Source: an uncultured Bacilli bacterium
Lineage (GTDB): Bacteria > Bacillota_I > Bacilli_A > RF39 > UBA660
DNA: 43,612 bases
Assembly: GCA_949505625.1 (NCBI GenBank)
Contig: CATBQD010000013.1
Location: forward strand, 1 to 43,612
Direction of reading: 5' to 3'
Part shown: positions 9,135 to 17,112 of the stretch, one piece after another
Position numbering within the stretch: the first letter of the stretch is position 1
Layout of the letters: each line of letters starts with the position of its first letter
Notes under the pieces: generated by a model
What the model was told of the DNA's origin: nothing
The model's database searches: none
What the model saw: only the letters and a program-made list of their open reading frames with translations
Position numbers and translations under genes: made by a program

Positions 9135-11063
9135 TTAGGCAGTTCTTAGCCAAATATAACAAGTAAAATATGGTTGAAGATTTCCTGAATTCCCCACTTG
9201 TATCTTCTTGTTCCCATTAGAAGGTCCTCCTACATAACTATATCCGTTATAAAGGCCAGCAATGGGATTAATTCCATCATATTCATAACTCAAGCCATAT
9301 GGCACTGTATCTTTCCCACCTGGATGAACTAGTGTCAACTCATGTGTATGGTCTTGTAAAAACTTACTTCCTCCAGTTTTCTTTACTGTGTTAAAATCAT
9401 TATCATTTATATCTACGCCGACTAATGTTCTCCCTTGTGCTATTTGCTCCCATGTTCCACCAAATAAAGTACTTGGATTAGTATTATTTATACTCATATA
9501 AATGGAACCTACTGGATAAATATCAATATACTTTCCGTCTACCTTAATATCTCCATAAATATGGATAGAGCCTAATTTTAAACGAGTATCTGGTTTGCCA
9601 CCTATTCCCATAATTTTATTCTTCTTCATATGCCAAATATATGGTGTCGCACTATTCAAATTTAAATTTAAAGTTGCTTTTGATAACTTATCTTCTATTT
9701 CAACTATAAATTCATATTCTTTTGTAACATCAAAATCTCCTAAATTATAATTATCTATAGAGAAAATCCCTTCTTCACATACAATATGAGATGTAATATT
9801 AAGCTCTGCATAATCTGATGTGCTATTTTTTTCTTTGTATTTTAAGATTGTACTTGTTATTTGATTGATACCTGGTTTTTCTTTAAAATCATAATATGTT
9901 CCCTCTAAAATAATAAATGTTGACTTTTCAACATCATTTGTTCTACTAATTTTGCAATTAGATTTTTTAAATGAAATGGGAACATAATTCCACATTTCTA
10001 CTGTTTGATAATGATTGGCTTCTGGATAACGTAATCCTCTAGAATCAATTACAAATACATCAATTTGATTACTCATTATTTTTTCAAATTCTAATGAAGC
10101 TGGAAATATATCACTATAATTTAACGACTTTATTGTTTGTCCCTTTTCAGTAGTTACTCTAGCACTATGGGACTGATTTCCTAAACTTGCTCCTTTATTG
10201 GCAGTTCCTTTTTCTGTAAATGTAATTTTAATATCAGAATAATTCTTAATAAAAATATTTTTGTTACCTGTAATAGATAGTGTTTTTGGATTGATGTCTT
10301 CATATTGAACGGAAGACACATCAAAAGTTGGTAATATGCCAATAGAAGAAATACTACCTAATACATTCTCTCTTACATCAGTTCCTATGATTGTTGTTTT
10401 AGAACTATTAGAATATGTGATTAATTCAAATTTGAAATCCGAACTTGTATCATCCATAAGCGAATAAACTAGTTTTAATTCATCTTTTGTTAAAGTAATT
10501 GTTCCACCATTAAAGTTTTCTCTTGTTGTAATAAATTCAAAATTATTATTTTTCTTGACATAAATTTTTAATACATTATAAAACCCACTATAGTTTTCTA
10601 TAATTGGTACAGAAAAAGGAATACTTTCCAATTCATTTTTATCAAATGTAAAGTTTGGAATGTTACCAAATATACTTTTTCTTACAATTGAAGGAATATT
10701 ATTGGAAGAAATTGTAACACTCATAGAAGTATTGTCTAAATTCGTCCAAGGGGTATTACAATATGCATAAATCATTGTATTTGGAAAAGTCCCATCTCCA
10801 CTATGATAAACTTCCTTTGTTGTAGTTCCTATTAATTTATTTGAATTTGCAGTAATTGAAGAAAAAGAGCCAATTGCTTTTCCGTCAATATAACAAGTAC
10901 AAGCTGTTCCAGAAGCACTTGCATATTTGTCTCCACCAATATATCCATAAAAAGTAAATGTTGTTTTATTATTTACTGTATCTTGTATATAATCATAATA
11001 AACAGAGTAAAAGTAATGACTTCCATATTTGCCACTAAAATTACTTGTTCCTAACAATGTCAT
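9135..11063 (-). CDS. Phage tail fibre / minor structural protein (DUF859-like), upstream copy with different tip
   Basis: 642 aa, nearly identical to the protein at 7060-9012 over the first about 540 residues, including stretches with no visible nucleotide differences (for example about 10052-10480 against 8001-8430). The frames diverge directly after FGGTWEQI. This copy continues with AQGRTLVGVD and an unrelated tip containing HTHELTLVHPGG and ending YFTCYIWLRTA, a different branch of the tail-collar tip family. The start ATG is preceded by AGAGGTGAAA, conserved in both copies. Two fibres with a common shaft and different tips suggest extended or switchable receptor range (inference). Confidence 0.8.
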   Translation of the reverse strand: MTLLGTSNFSGKYGSHYFYSVYYDYIQDTVNNKTTFTFYGYIGGDKYASASGTACTCYIDGKAIGSFSSITANSNKLIGTTTKEVYHSGDGTFPNTMIYAYCNTPWTNLDNTSMSVTISSNNIPSIVRKSIFGNIPNFTFDKNELESIPFSVPIIENYSGFYNVLKIYVKKNNNFEFITTRENFNGGTITLTKDELKLVYSLMDDTSSDFKFELITYSNSSKTTIIGTDVRENVLGSISSIGILPTFDVSSVQYEDINPKTLSITGNKNIFIKNYSDIKITFTEKGTANKGASLGNQSHSARVTTEKGQTIKSLNYSDIFPASLEFEKIMSNQIDVFVIDSRGLRYPEANHYQTVEMWNYVPISFKKSNCKISRTNDVEKSTFIILEGTYYDFKEKPGINQITSTILKYKEKNSTSDYAELNITSHIVCEEGIFSIDNYNLGDFDVTKEYEFIVEIEDKLSKATLNLNLNSATPYIWHMKKNKIMGIGGKPDTRLKLGSIHIYGDIKVDGKYIDIYPVGSIYMSINNTNPSTLFGGTWEQIAQGRTLVGVDINDNDFNTVKKTGGSKFLQDHTHELTLVHPGGKDTVPYGLSYEYDGINPIAGLYNGYSYVGGPSNGNKKIQVGNSGNLQPYFTCYIWLRTA

Positions 11064-11073
11064 ATTTTCACCT

Positions 11074-12972
11074 CTAATCTACAATGATGTTATCATCATC
11101 TATTTTTGTATAGGTTAATCCGCATAAATCCATTGTTTGATTAATTGTCGCATTATCTACCTGCATATTATTGGCCCCATATTCTGCTTTTAAATCATCG
11201 TTTTTATAAAATGTTAAATTATTATAATCTAAATTTCCTTTTTCTAAAGAATTGGATAAGTCATAAAGTTCTAAATCATTGCCAGTTAACTTATGACCCA
11301 AACCTCTTGTTTCTAAAGCATTTGGGCTCCATTCTGTACTAGTTCCACTTTGAATGATGAAATCATCAATCCAGATATTATCATTATCCGTATAAATTTC
11401 TAATCTTCCACTATTCACAGTTGCTGTAAAAGTATAAAAAAATTGTGTCCTAGAATTTTTCGCACTTGATTCTTCAAAGAGGTCAAGATAACTATTATCA
11501 GTTCTATAAATACGAATTCTTGAAATTCGATTATTCAAAGCTTCTTTTTTATATTTAAATGCAATTGTATAAGTAGAACCGATTATCATAGAGAACTCTT
11601 GAGATAATGTTCCATTTTTTAAAAGTAATTCTGATTTATTGGTTGTATTTTGTTCCACATCAATATTTCCAGTAATCACTTCAAAATTTGTATTTTCTGT
11701 TTTTTCCCATCCATCTGCGCTTTGATGAAATCCACTATTTTTAAGTAAATTCATTCCACCTGTTTGACTAATTAAGTTGGTTGTTTCTTCTTTATTTTGC
11801 GTAATTACATTTTTCATTTCTAATACAGTCTCTTTAGAAGTATCAATTTCTTCTACTAAAGATTCTATTTTATGATTTTGTTTATCAACAATAATCTGAG
11901 TATTTTTTAAGGCTTCTTTTAAAGTTATTTCCTGTTTCGTTTTAATTTCTTGTTTTGTTGGAACAGAACTTTCTATTACACTTGTAAAAGCTCCATTAAA
12001 AGTAAATTGATGCTTTAAAATGTATGTTTCTATAAAACCATTATCTGTTTCAATTTTAATTTTAGAACCAACTTTTAAAAATGGTTTTCCATAATAAGTT
12101 GTAAGTTTACAATCTACATAAGTAAGCCCATTTAACCGTTCAAATATTTTTTCTATTGCTTGCTTTCTTATTTCTGCACTATTTAAAATGTAATCTTCAC
12201 TAATAATAACAGAGTGTTCTATTTCTATATTTTCTGCTTGTTTTGTTACATTTTCATCATCGATTTCACTATTTCTTAAAACAACTGTATTAATAGGACC
12301 TAAAACAGTATCATTACTTTCTAATGTAGAATATTCACTTTTTAAAAATGTATAATCTAAAGTATCACTTAACCAAGACAAATCAATTTGGTTATTTGCA
12401 TCAATTGTTACAAAAGAACAAGCAACTGTTGCGATTGCTTTTAATACAGTTCTATTTGTTTCATTATTGGTAAACGGGTTATTGAATACTAGAATATCGC
12501 TATTTAAAAATTCAGTTGTTTTAGGACTTAAACCTAAGTTATTACAAACATCAATATATAAATCTTTTACAGTTATTGTTTCTCCATAATTAATTTCGCA
12601 TTCATATTTTTGATCAATTTTATTCATCAAATAATCATAAGCTTTGATACTTGTATTGCTTGATGTTTTTTCATCTGTTGGTTTTTCTACAATGTAATGA
12701 CCTAAGCTTCTATATTCTTCTTGATCACTAAATTTAATTCCCACTTTTGCTTCTATTTCTTCATCTAATAAACTCATCTTTAAGTTTACAAAGTCTCCAG
12801 TTAAACATTTGATATAAATAGCTCCTATAATAGAGTCATCTACATAACATCCGCTATCTACTACAAAGCTTTTTAAAGAATCGCTTCCTTTTATTTCTTT
12901 TTCTTTTGTTTTTATCATTCCAAGTCTATTTTTATTTGCGCCCTTTTTGCACGCTTCTATGAAATTATCCAT
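11074..12972 (-). CDS. Tail hub / tail-associated protein (Tal-like) with coiled coil and carbohydrate-binding module
   Basis: 632 aa. Residues 1-340 form a baseplate-hub-like region typical of prophage tail (Gp27/Tal) proteins, with IKAYDYLMNKIDQKY, a common hub motif. Residues about 345-400 are strongly helical and charged, a likely coiled coil. Residues about 405-555 form a jelly-roll CBM-like module beginning GMNLLKNSGF and ending WIDDFIIQSGTSTEWSPNA, a pattern frequent in Firmicute tail proteins. No peptidase domain is obvious, unlike longer Tal proteins. It sits between the distal-tail-like gene and the fibres, as expected for a siphophage hub. Its 3' end is the source of the relic found between the two fibre copies. 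Confidence 0.8.
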   Translation of the reverse strand: MDNFIEACKKGANKNRLGMIKTKEKEIKGSDSLKSFVVDSGCYVDDSIIGAIYIKCLTGDFVNLKMSLLDEEIEAKVGIKFSDQEEYRSLGHYIVEKPTDEKTSSNTSIKAYDYLMNKIDQKYECEINYGETITVKDLYIDVCNNLGLSPKTTEFLNSDILVFNNPFTNNETNRTVLKAIATVACSFVTIDANNQIDLSWLSDTLDYTFLKSEYSTLESNDTVLGPINTVVLRNSEIDDENVTKQAENIEIEHSVIISEDYILNSAEIRKQAIEKIFERLNGLTYVDCKLTTYYGKPFLKVGSKIKIETDNGFIETYILKHQFTFNGAFTSVIESSVPTKQEIKTKQEITLKEALKNTQIIVDKQNHKIESLVEEIDTSKETVLEMKNVITQNKEETTNLISQTGGMNLLKNSGFHQSADGWEKTENTNFEVITGNIDVEQNTTNKSELLLKNGTLSQEFSMIIGSTYTIAFKYKKEALNNRISRIRIYRTDNSYLDLFEESSAKNSRTQFFYTFTATVNSGRLEIYTDNDNIWIDDFIIQSGTSTEWSPNALETRGLGHKLTGNDLELYDLSNSLEKGNLDYNNLTFYKNDDLKAEYGANNMQVDNATINQTMDLCGLTYTKIDDDNIIVD

Positions 12973-12979
12973 AAAACAC

Positions 12980-13417
12980 CTACAATTCTATAAAGGATTG
13001 AGATATGGGACTATATAGTTCTACTCTATCCTCTGGTGTTTTAATAGGATGCATTGCTTGTACATTTCGATCTCCTCTGTAACATTCAATTTGTTTCCAA
13101 TTTCCAGTAAAAGGATTATAAAAATCAATTGTTACTGTTGGATTATCTATAATTTCTTTATAAAAATCGATTAGTTCATATTCTAATAAAGGTCTTGTAA
13201 CTAAATCTAAACGATATTTAGTATTGATTACATTTAATACCATTGTTCCATCTGCATTGGTAGCATTAGAATCACTTGTTACGTCATACCAACCGATTTT
13301 TGATTCATTTGTTAAATATTTAGAAATGTCTACTCCATTGATTTTTACTTTTGATATTACAACAGATGGACTTCCTAGGGTATAGTGGTAATTCCCATTT
13401 ATAAATTCTTTGATCAT
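12980..13417 (-). CDS. Distal-tail-like phage protein (DUF6711-like)
   Basis: 145 aa. The pattern VKINGVDISKYLTNESKIGWYDVTSDSNATNADGTM... followed by a beta-rich stretch and a C-terminus with ECYRGDRNVQ resembles the DUF6711 group of siphophage proteins that lie between tape measure and hub genes. By position it corresponds to a distal tail (Dit) adaptor. The hub gene follows 7 bp downstream. The upstream tape measure gene is separated by an oppositely oriented lipoprotein gene, so this gene either relies on read-through from the tape measure gene across that insertion or has its own promoter. No strong minus-strand promoter was found. Confidence 0.65.
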   Translation of the reverse strand: MIKEFINGNYHYTLGSPSVVISKVKINGVDISKYLTNESKIGWYDVTSDSNATNADGTMVLNVINTKYRLDLVTRPLLEYELIDFYKEIIDNPTVTIDFYNPFTGNWKQIECYRGDRNVQAMHPIKTPEDRVELYSPISQSFIEL

Positions 13418-13429
13418 AGTTTCACCGTC

Positions 13430-13477
13430 TTTCTTTTTAAAATAGACTTTGATATAATAAGAATAGAAATTAGGAGG
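13430..13477 (+). promoter_or_regulatory. Promoter and ribosome site of the inserted lipoprotein gene
   Basis: A perfect -10 box TATAAT lies at 13453-13458, with a weak -35 region (TTTCTT at 13430-13435, 17-bp spacer). AGGAGG at 13472-13477 is 10 nt before the ATG. The arrangement lets the gene be expressed independently of the tail operon, for example in the uninduced state. Confidence 0.6.
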
Positions 13478-13487
13478 AATAAAGATT

Positions 13488-13844
13488 ATGAAAAAATTAT
13501 TGTTATTATTAACTTGTAGTTTATTATTGTTTACTGGATGTAGAGAGAAAAAGGTAGAAGATAAAAAAATGTGTTGTTTGCAATATGGTGGTAAATGGGA
13601 AAATAATGATTGTGCTGATACGGGAGTTTCAGGAGTAGAATTTGATTTATCTGGGTATAGAAATTGTGTTAACGCTTCTTCTGTACAAGAAGAGAAAAAA
13701 GAAACAAATAATAAGAATAGAAAAATGTGTTGTTTGCAATATGGTGGTAAATGGGAAAATAATGATTGTGCTGATACAGGAGTTTCAGGAGTAGAATTTG
13801 ATTCCTTTGGATATAGAAATTGTGTTAATGCTTCTTCTAAATAA
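13488..13844 (+). CDS. Small lipoprotein with two near-identical Cys-rich repeats, inserted antisense in the tail operon (moron-like)
   Basis: 118 aa. A lipoprotein signal (MKKLLLLLTCSLLLFTGC, lipobox FTGC) is followed by two copies of an about 38-residue unit with four cysteines each: MCCLQYGGKWENNDCADTGV, then a stretch ending YRNCVNASS. The copies are offset by exactly 156 bp (52 codons) with only a few base differences, so the duplication is recent. It lies on the strand opposite to the tail genes, between the tape measure and distal tail genes, with its own promoter and terminator: the layout of a phage moron. Lipoproteins acting on a tape measure protein (Ltp of Streptococcus phage TP-J34) block DNA entry. 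A similar exclusion or self-protection role here is only a hypothesis. The family was not recognised. Confidence 0.75.
   Translation: MKKLLLLLTCSLLLFTGCREKKVEDKKMCCLQYGGKWENNDCADTGVSGVEFDLSGYRNCVNASSVQEEKKETNNKNRKMCCLQYGGKWENNDCADTGVSGVEFDSFGYRNCVNASSK
13566..13841 (+). repeat. Tandem duplication, 156-bp period, within the lipoprotein gene
   Basis: Unit 1 (about 13569-13682) and unit 2 (about 13725-13838) are almost identical over 114 bp. Differences are confined to a few positions, for example ACGGGA against ACAGGA and AACGC against AATGC. A charged linker (VQEEKKETNNKNR) separates the units. Confidence 0.85.
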
Positions 13845-13871
13845 TTCTTTTAAATTTTAAAAGCTATTATG

Positions 13872-13902
13872 AAATAATATGATTCATGCATATTATTTTT
13901 TT
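13872..13902 (+). terminator. Rho-independent terminator of the lipoprotein gene
   Basis: The arms AAATAATATG and CATATTATTT (13872-13881 and 13889-13898) enclose a 7-nt loop and are followed by a T run. It lies between the lipoprotein stop and the end of the convergent tape measure gene. On the minus strand no T run follows the hairpin, so tail-operon read-through should be possible. Confidence 0.75.
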
Positions 13903-15889
13903 ATACTGGAATAGTAAATGGTAAATTACCTGTTTGTTTTACGTGTTGATTAATACCTTTTGATACTTTTTCTACAATTAAGCCTTCTTCTGCATATACT
14001 CTTATATCTTGATTTGTTCCACTATATTCACTCATTGCTGTTGCCACTGCTGTATATATTGCACTTGCTATTTGAGATTTATTTAATACTTCCGTTCTTC
14101 CGTTAATATGACCTACTATTTCTGCTCCGCTTTCTCCTGCTATAAACATTGTTCCATGGTTTGGCAATCCTCCATTTGCATACTGTGGAATGTTTGTCCA
14201 AGAGCCATTCGAATAAATTCCTCCTTGTTCTTTTTTTAGAATCCATGCTCCACCTAAAACTGTTCCTATTACTTCTTTTAACCAATTGTTTGTCTTTTTC
14301 TCTGCCTGCTTTGTATCAGCATCAATAAGTATTGTGGCACTATCCGCTTCAGACTTTATATGAATTTTAGGGTTATTTTTTCTTAATCCTTCCTCTAATT
14401 CACTACTGATTTCATATCCATGCGCTTCCATCTTACTTATCACATCTTGCTTTAAATCATTTGGTATTTCATTAAAGTATTCTAAAAAACGGTCAGTGCT
14501 TCCTTTTGATAATGCTCCCCAAGCATCTATTACATTTGGTGTTAAAGATTCTAAGCTAGTAGTTTGCTCCAGCAAAGAATTTTTAGTTGATTCTAAAGCA
14601 TAATCAGCCCCGCTTTTTAATGAATCTGCAATTTTCAAATTACTTTCATCAGCCATCTCATAAACCCCATCATGATAGCGTTTTGTTTCATCTAGCATTT
14701 CTGCCTGAGTAAGCACCATCATATTTTTTCCGTCATAATAGGAGTTTGATATTTTATTAGTATAATAATCAACTGCTTCTGCATCACCATTTGCTATAGC
14801 GGTTTGAAGTGCCTGATAATTCATTCTAGCTTGGACGTTTGCATCATAAGCATCTTGAGACAATTTTAAACTTTCTTGAGTTTTTATTGCTGCATTAGTT
14901 ATTCTCTGATATTCTTCATTTTCACTAATCATTCTTTTTGTAAACTCTTCTAAAGATTCTCCTTTTTTAGCTTTTCCGTTTTTAAATTGTTCTTCAATGG
15001 CCTTCTCAATTCTTTCTTGTTCACTTAAAGCTAAATTATGCTCTTTCTCTGCCTTTACCAGATTTTTGTAAGTTTCTACCTTGGTTTCTAAGGCTAACTG
15101 ATATTGTTGTCCTGAAATGTTTAAAGCAATTTCTTGTTTTTTCTTTGCTATAACATCTTCAATTGACTCAACTTCATCTTTATAGTTCTTTATTGTCCCA
15201 TTTACAAGTTCCATTTCTGTATCATAAGCATTATTGAGCGTGGAAACAATAAACTGGGCTCTCGCCTCATATCCTGCTTTTACATTTCCATTCTCATCTG
15301 TAATAGTTTTCAATTCATTTACTAACTCCTTATGATTATCAATTAAAAGTGTTTCTTTTGTTAAACTTTGAGTAATTGCATCATAACTATTTAACATATT
15401 AGTCGCAAATTCACTAGTAGCTTTAGATGAATCTAATATTGTAGTTAATAAGGAATCCATTGCTTTTTTCCTATCTTCTACACCTCCAAATAAATTTATA
15501 TCAGCTATATCCTCAAACATTTTTACTAGTCCAACTACTTGTCCTATTCCAGTTCCAAATGCATTATTTCCGACAGTTGAATAATCTGTTAATGACTGTT
15601 GTAAATTTTTAAGAATCGCAAAATCTGTTGTATTGTTATTTTGCGTATTTTTTAATGATATTTTTAAATTTTCTTTTGCACTTCCCCAGCTTCCCACTGT
15701 AGAAGAGTTTTCATTATTTTTCAACTTATTTAATTCAGATGCAAATGTTTTAGACGAAAAAGTCTCAAATGTTTTTTTTAATTCTGTAATAATGTCTTTA
15801 GTTCCTTTTAATACATCCTGAATTGAATTCAGCCTATTCAGTATTTTTGCATCATCTATTTCAAATTTATATTTTATTGTATCATTCAT
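13901..15889 (-). CDS. Tail tape measure protein
   Basis: 662 aa, long and helical with extended coiled coils (about residues 1-60 and 230-350), rich in Lys, Glu, Asn and Ala. The C-terminus has the Firmicute tape measure signature: PQYANGGLPNHGTMFIAGES, then GAEIVGHINGRTEVLNKSQI, ending in a short beta segment. Tape measure proteins set the tail length. At about 1.5 angstrom per residue this protein would predict a tail near 100 nm (calculation from the family rule). The position, after the chaperone pair and before distal-tail and hub genes, is canonical. The start overlaps the end of the chaperone frame by 8 bp. It lacks an obvious lytic transglycosylase or peptidase domain. Confidence 0.85.
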   Translation of the reverse strand: MNDTIKYKFEIDDAKILNRLNSIQDVLKGTKDIITELKKTFETFSSKTFASELNKLKNNENSSTVGSWGSAKENLKISLKNTQNNNTTDFAILKNLQQSLTDYSTVGNNAFGTGIGQVVGLVKMFEDIADINLFGGVEDRKKAMDSLLTTILDSSKATSEFATNMLNSYDAITQSLTKETLLIDNHKELVNELKTITDENGNVKAGYEARAQFIVSTLNNAYDTEMELVNGTIKNYKDEVESIEDVIAKKKQEIALNISGQQYQLALETKVETYKNLVKAEKEHNLALSEQERIEKAIEEQFKNGKAKKGESLEEFTKRMISENEEYQRITNAAIKTQESLKLSQDAYDANVQARMNYQALQTAIANGDAEAVDYYTNKISNSYYDGKNMMVLTQAEMLDETKRYHDGVYEMADESNLKIADSLKSGADYALESTKNSLLEQTTSLESLTPNVIDAWGALSKGSTDRFLEYFNEIPNDLKQDVISKMEAHGYEISSELEEGLRKNNPKIHIKSEADSATILIDADTKQAEKKTNNWLKEVIGTVLGGAWILKKEQGGIYSNGSWTNIPQYANGGLPNHGTMFIAGESGAEIVGHINGRTEVLNKSQIASAIYTAVATAMSEYSGTNQDIRVYAEEGLIVEKVSKGINQHVKQTGNLPFTIPV

Positions 15890-16277
15890 TTTCTTTCACC
15901 TCCTCAGGTGTATTATCCCTTTCTGGAAGTGCTGTTTGTAATTTATTGATTTGTCTAATTCTGGCTTTTATTTCAGCTACTTGCACTTCTATTAACTCTT
16001 CTTTATCATTCTCTTCTGTCTTAAATCCATAAGGTAATTTAGAATAAGTTAACTTTTGCTTACTAAAAGCATTATTTAGTGCAATCGATACTGCTTCATA
16101 TATATAAGCCCCTTGTAGCCAAGCAGTTTGGTTTTTATCTTCATTTTCAAACTTTATTCTATCAATATAAGAAAAACGGTATGCCCAGAAAAGATTAGGA
16201 TCTTCTTCCCAAAACTCTTTCACAGACATACCATATGTAATTGCCATGGGTAACAAATCATAAAACCAATCTGTCAA
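15882..16277 (-). CDS. Tail assembly chaperone, T-type second frame (probably made by frameshifting)
   Basis: 131 aa if read from the TTG at 16275-16277. That start has no convincing ribosome site, and the same frame is open upstream through the end of the preceding gene. This makes a -1 frameshift fusion with 16292-16624, as in lambda gpG/gpGT, the more likely way of expression. The sequence YGMSVKEFWEEDPNLFWAYR resembles Firmicute phage tail chaperone T regions, followed by a charged helical tail. The partner role is to coat the tape measure protein and recruit tube protein. It overlaps the tape measure start by 8 bp. Confidence 0.7.
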   Translation of the reverse strand: MTDWFYDLLPMAITYGMSVKEFWEEDPNLFWAYRFSYIDRIKFENEDKNQTAWLQGAYIYEAVSIALNNAFSKQKLTYSKLPYGFKTEENDKEELIEVQVAEIKARIRQINKLQTALPERDNTPEEVKENE

Positions 16278-16291
16278 GTTCTTATATTGTT

Positions 16292-16624
16292 TTACATTTC
16301 TGTTATCGTCGCTTTTTTCTTGATTGATTTCGTATCGACTAGGGCATTGATAAAAGCGAGATATTCATTTACCATAAATGAAGTAACTTCTGCTGGATTT
16401 CCTTTTTCTTTTTTATAAGTATCTTGTAACTTCAAAATTTCTTCTTCTGTCATATTTGGATAATTATATAAAAATCCTACTGTCCATAATAAATCATAAT
16501 TTGTAATTGGTGTTTTAGAAGAATTCTCATAGATATATCCTTTTGCTTCTAACCATTTAATTCCATTACGATTTAATGCTAATTCATAATCTTTATCACT
16601 TACATTTATTGTAATTTTTCTCAT
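16292..16624 (-). CDS. Tail assembly chaperone, G-type first frame
   Basis: 110 aa (MRKITINVSDKDYELALNRN...). Length, the NGIKWLEAKGY-like helix, the acidic helical middle part (TEEEILKLQDTYKKEKGNP) and the location between tube protein and tape measure fit the small tail assembly chaperone of siphophages. Near its end lies an A6 run read as AAG AAA AAA GCG (16310-16321). A -1 shift there enters the open frame of the next gene. Confidence 0.7.
   Translation of the reverse strand: MRKITINVSDKDYELALNRNGIKWLEAKGYIYENSSKTPITNYDLLWTVGFLYNYPNMTEEEILKLQDTYKKEKGNPAEVTSFMVNEYLAFINALVDTKSIKKKATITEM
16310..16321 (-). other. Candidate -1 ribosomal frameshift site in the tail chaperone pair
   Basis: The zero-frame codons AAG AAA AAA GCG contain an A6 run (16313-16318). 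A -1 slip here gives AGC GAC GAT and continues without stop into the downstream frame, bypassing its TTG. The heptamer is not a perfect X-XXY-YYZ site, so slippage of the second AAA codon on the A run is the likeliest mode. Open frame and gene order are seen directly; frameshifting itself is inferred. Confidence 0.55.
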
Positions 16625-16640
16625 AAAAACTTCCTACTTT

Positions 16641-17072
16641 CTATGCTTCTGTTGCCATTAATGCTGTTACTTCTTCTGCCGTTTTATCTACTACTTGTGC
16701 GCTTGGTACAGTATGTAATGTACATTCAATAATACCACCTACTGATACTTCATTTCTCCAAGTTTGACAAGTACCTCTATACATAGCTCCTGTTCCATCT
16801 GGATATTTAATCATAATATCTTTTGCTACATTATCACAAATTTCTTTTACTGCTTTGAAATTTTCACTAGAATAATTATAAACAAAATCCATAGCACCTG
16901 TATCAGGTCTATCTGCAATATAAACTTTAACAGGGTCACTTGATGTAGTTGTTTCTACTGTTCCTGCTGCTTGTCCACTTGCTGGAGCTCCTTTCACTGC
17001 TACTAATGGTAATTTTGGAAACTTTTGTTCTGTTGTTTCCTTAACAAATAATTCAATTCCTAAATCTAACAT
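16641..17072 (-). CDS. Major tail tube protein
   Basis: 143 aa. The sequence (MLDLGIELFVKETTEQKFPK; YIADRPDTGAMDFVYNYSSE; YRGTCQTWRNEVSVGGIIEC) has the beta-rich, small-residue composition of siphophage tail tube proteins. It sits directly before the chaperone pair and tape measure. It ends with a flexible Ala/Glu-rich tail. The family call rests on composition, size and synteny more than on a unique motif. Confidence 0.7.
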   Translation of the reverse strand: MLDLGIELFVKETTEQKFPKLPLVAVKGAPASGQAAGTVETTTSSDPVKVYIADRPDTGAMDFVYNYSSENFKAVKEICDNVAKDIMIKYPDGTGAMYRGTCQTWRNEVSVGGIIECTLHTVPSAQVVDKTAEEVTALMATEA

Positions 17073-17112
17073 TTTTAATCATCCTTTCTTCTAATCCCTT
17101 TTTAAAGTGCTT

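Noticed and set aside
5066-9500. Diversity-generating retroelement acting on the tail tips
   Set aside because: No reverse transcriptase gene and no template repeat are visible, and differences between tip copies are not limited to adenines. Ordinary duplication and recombination explain the data.
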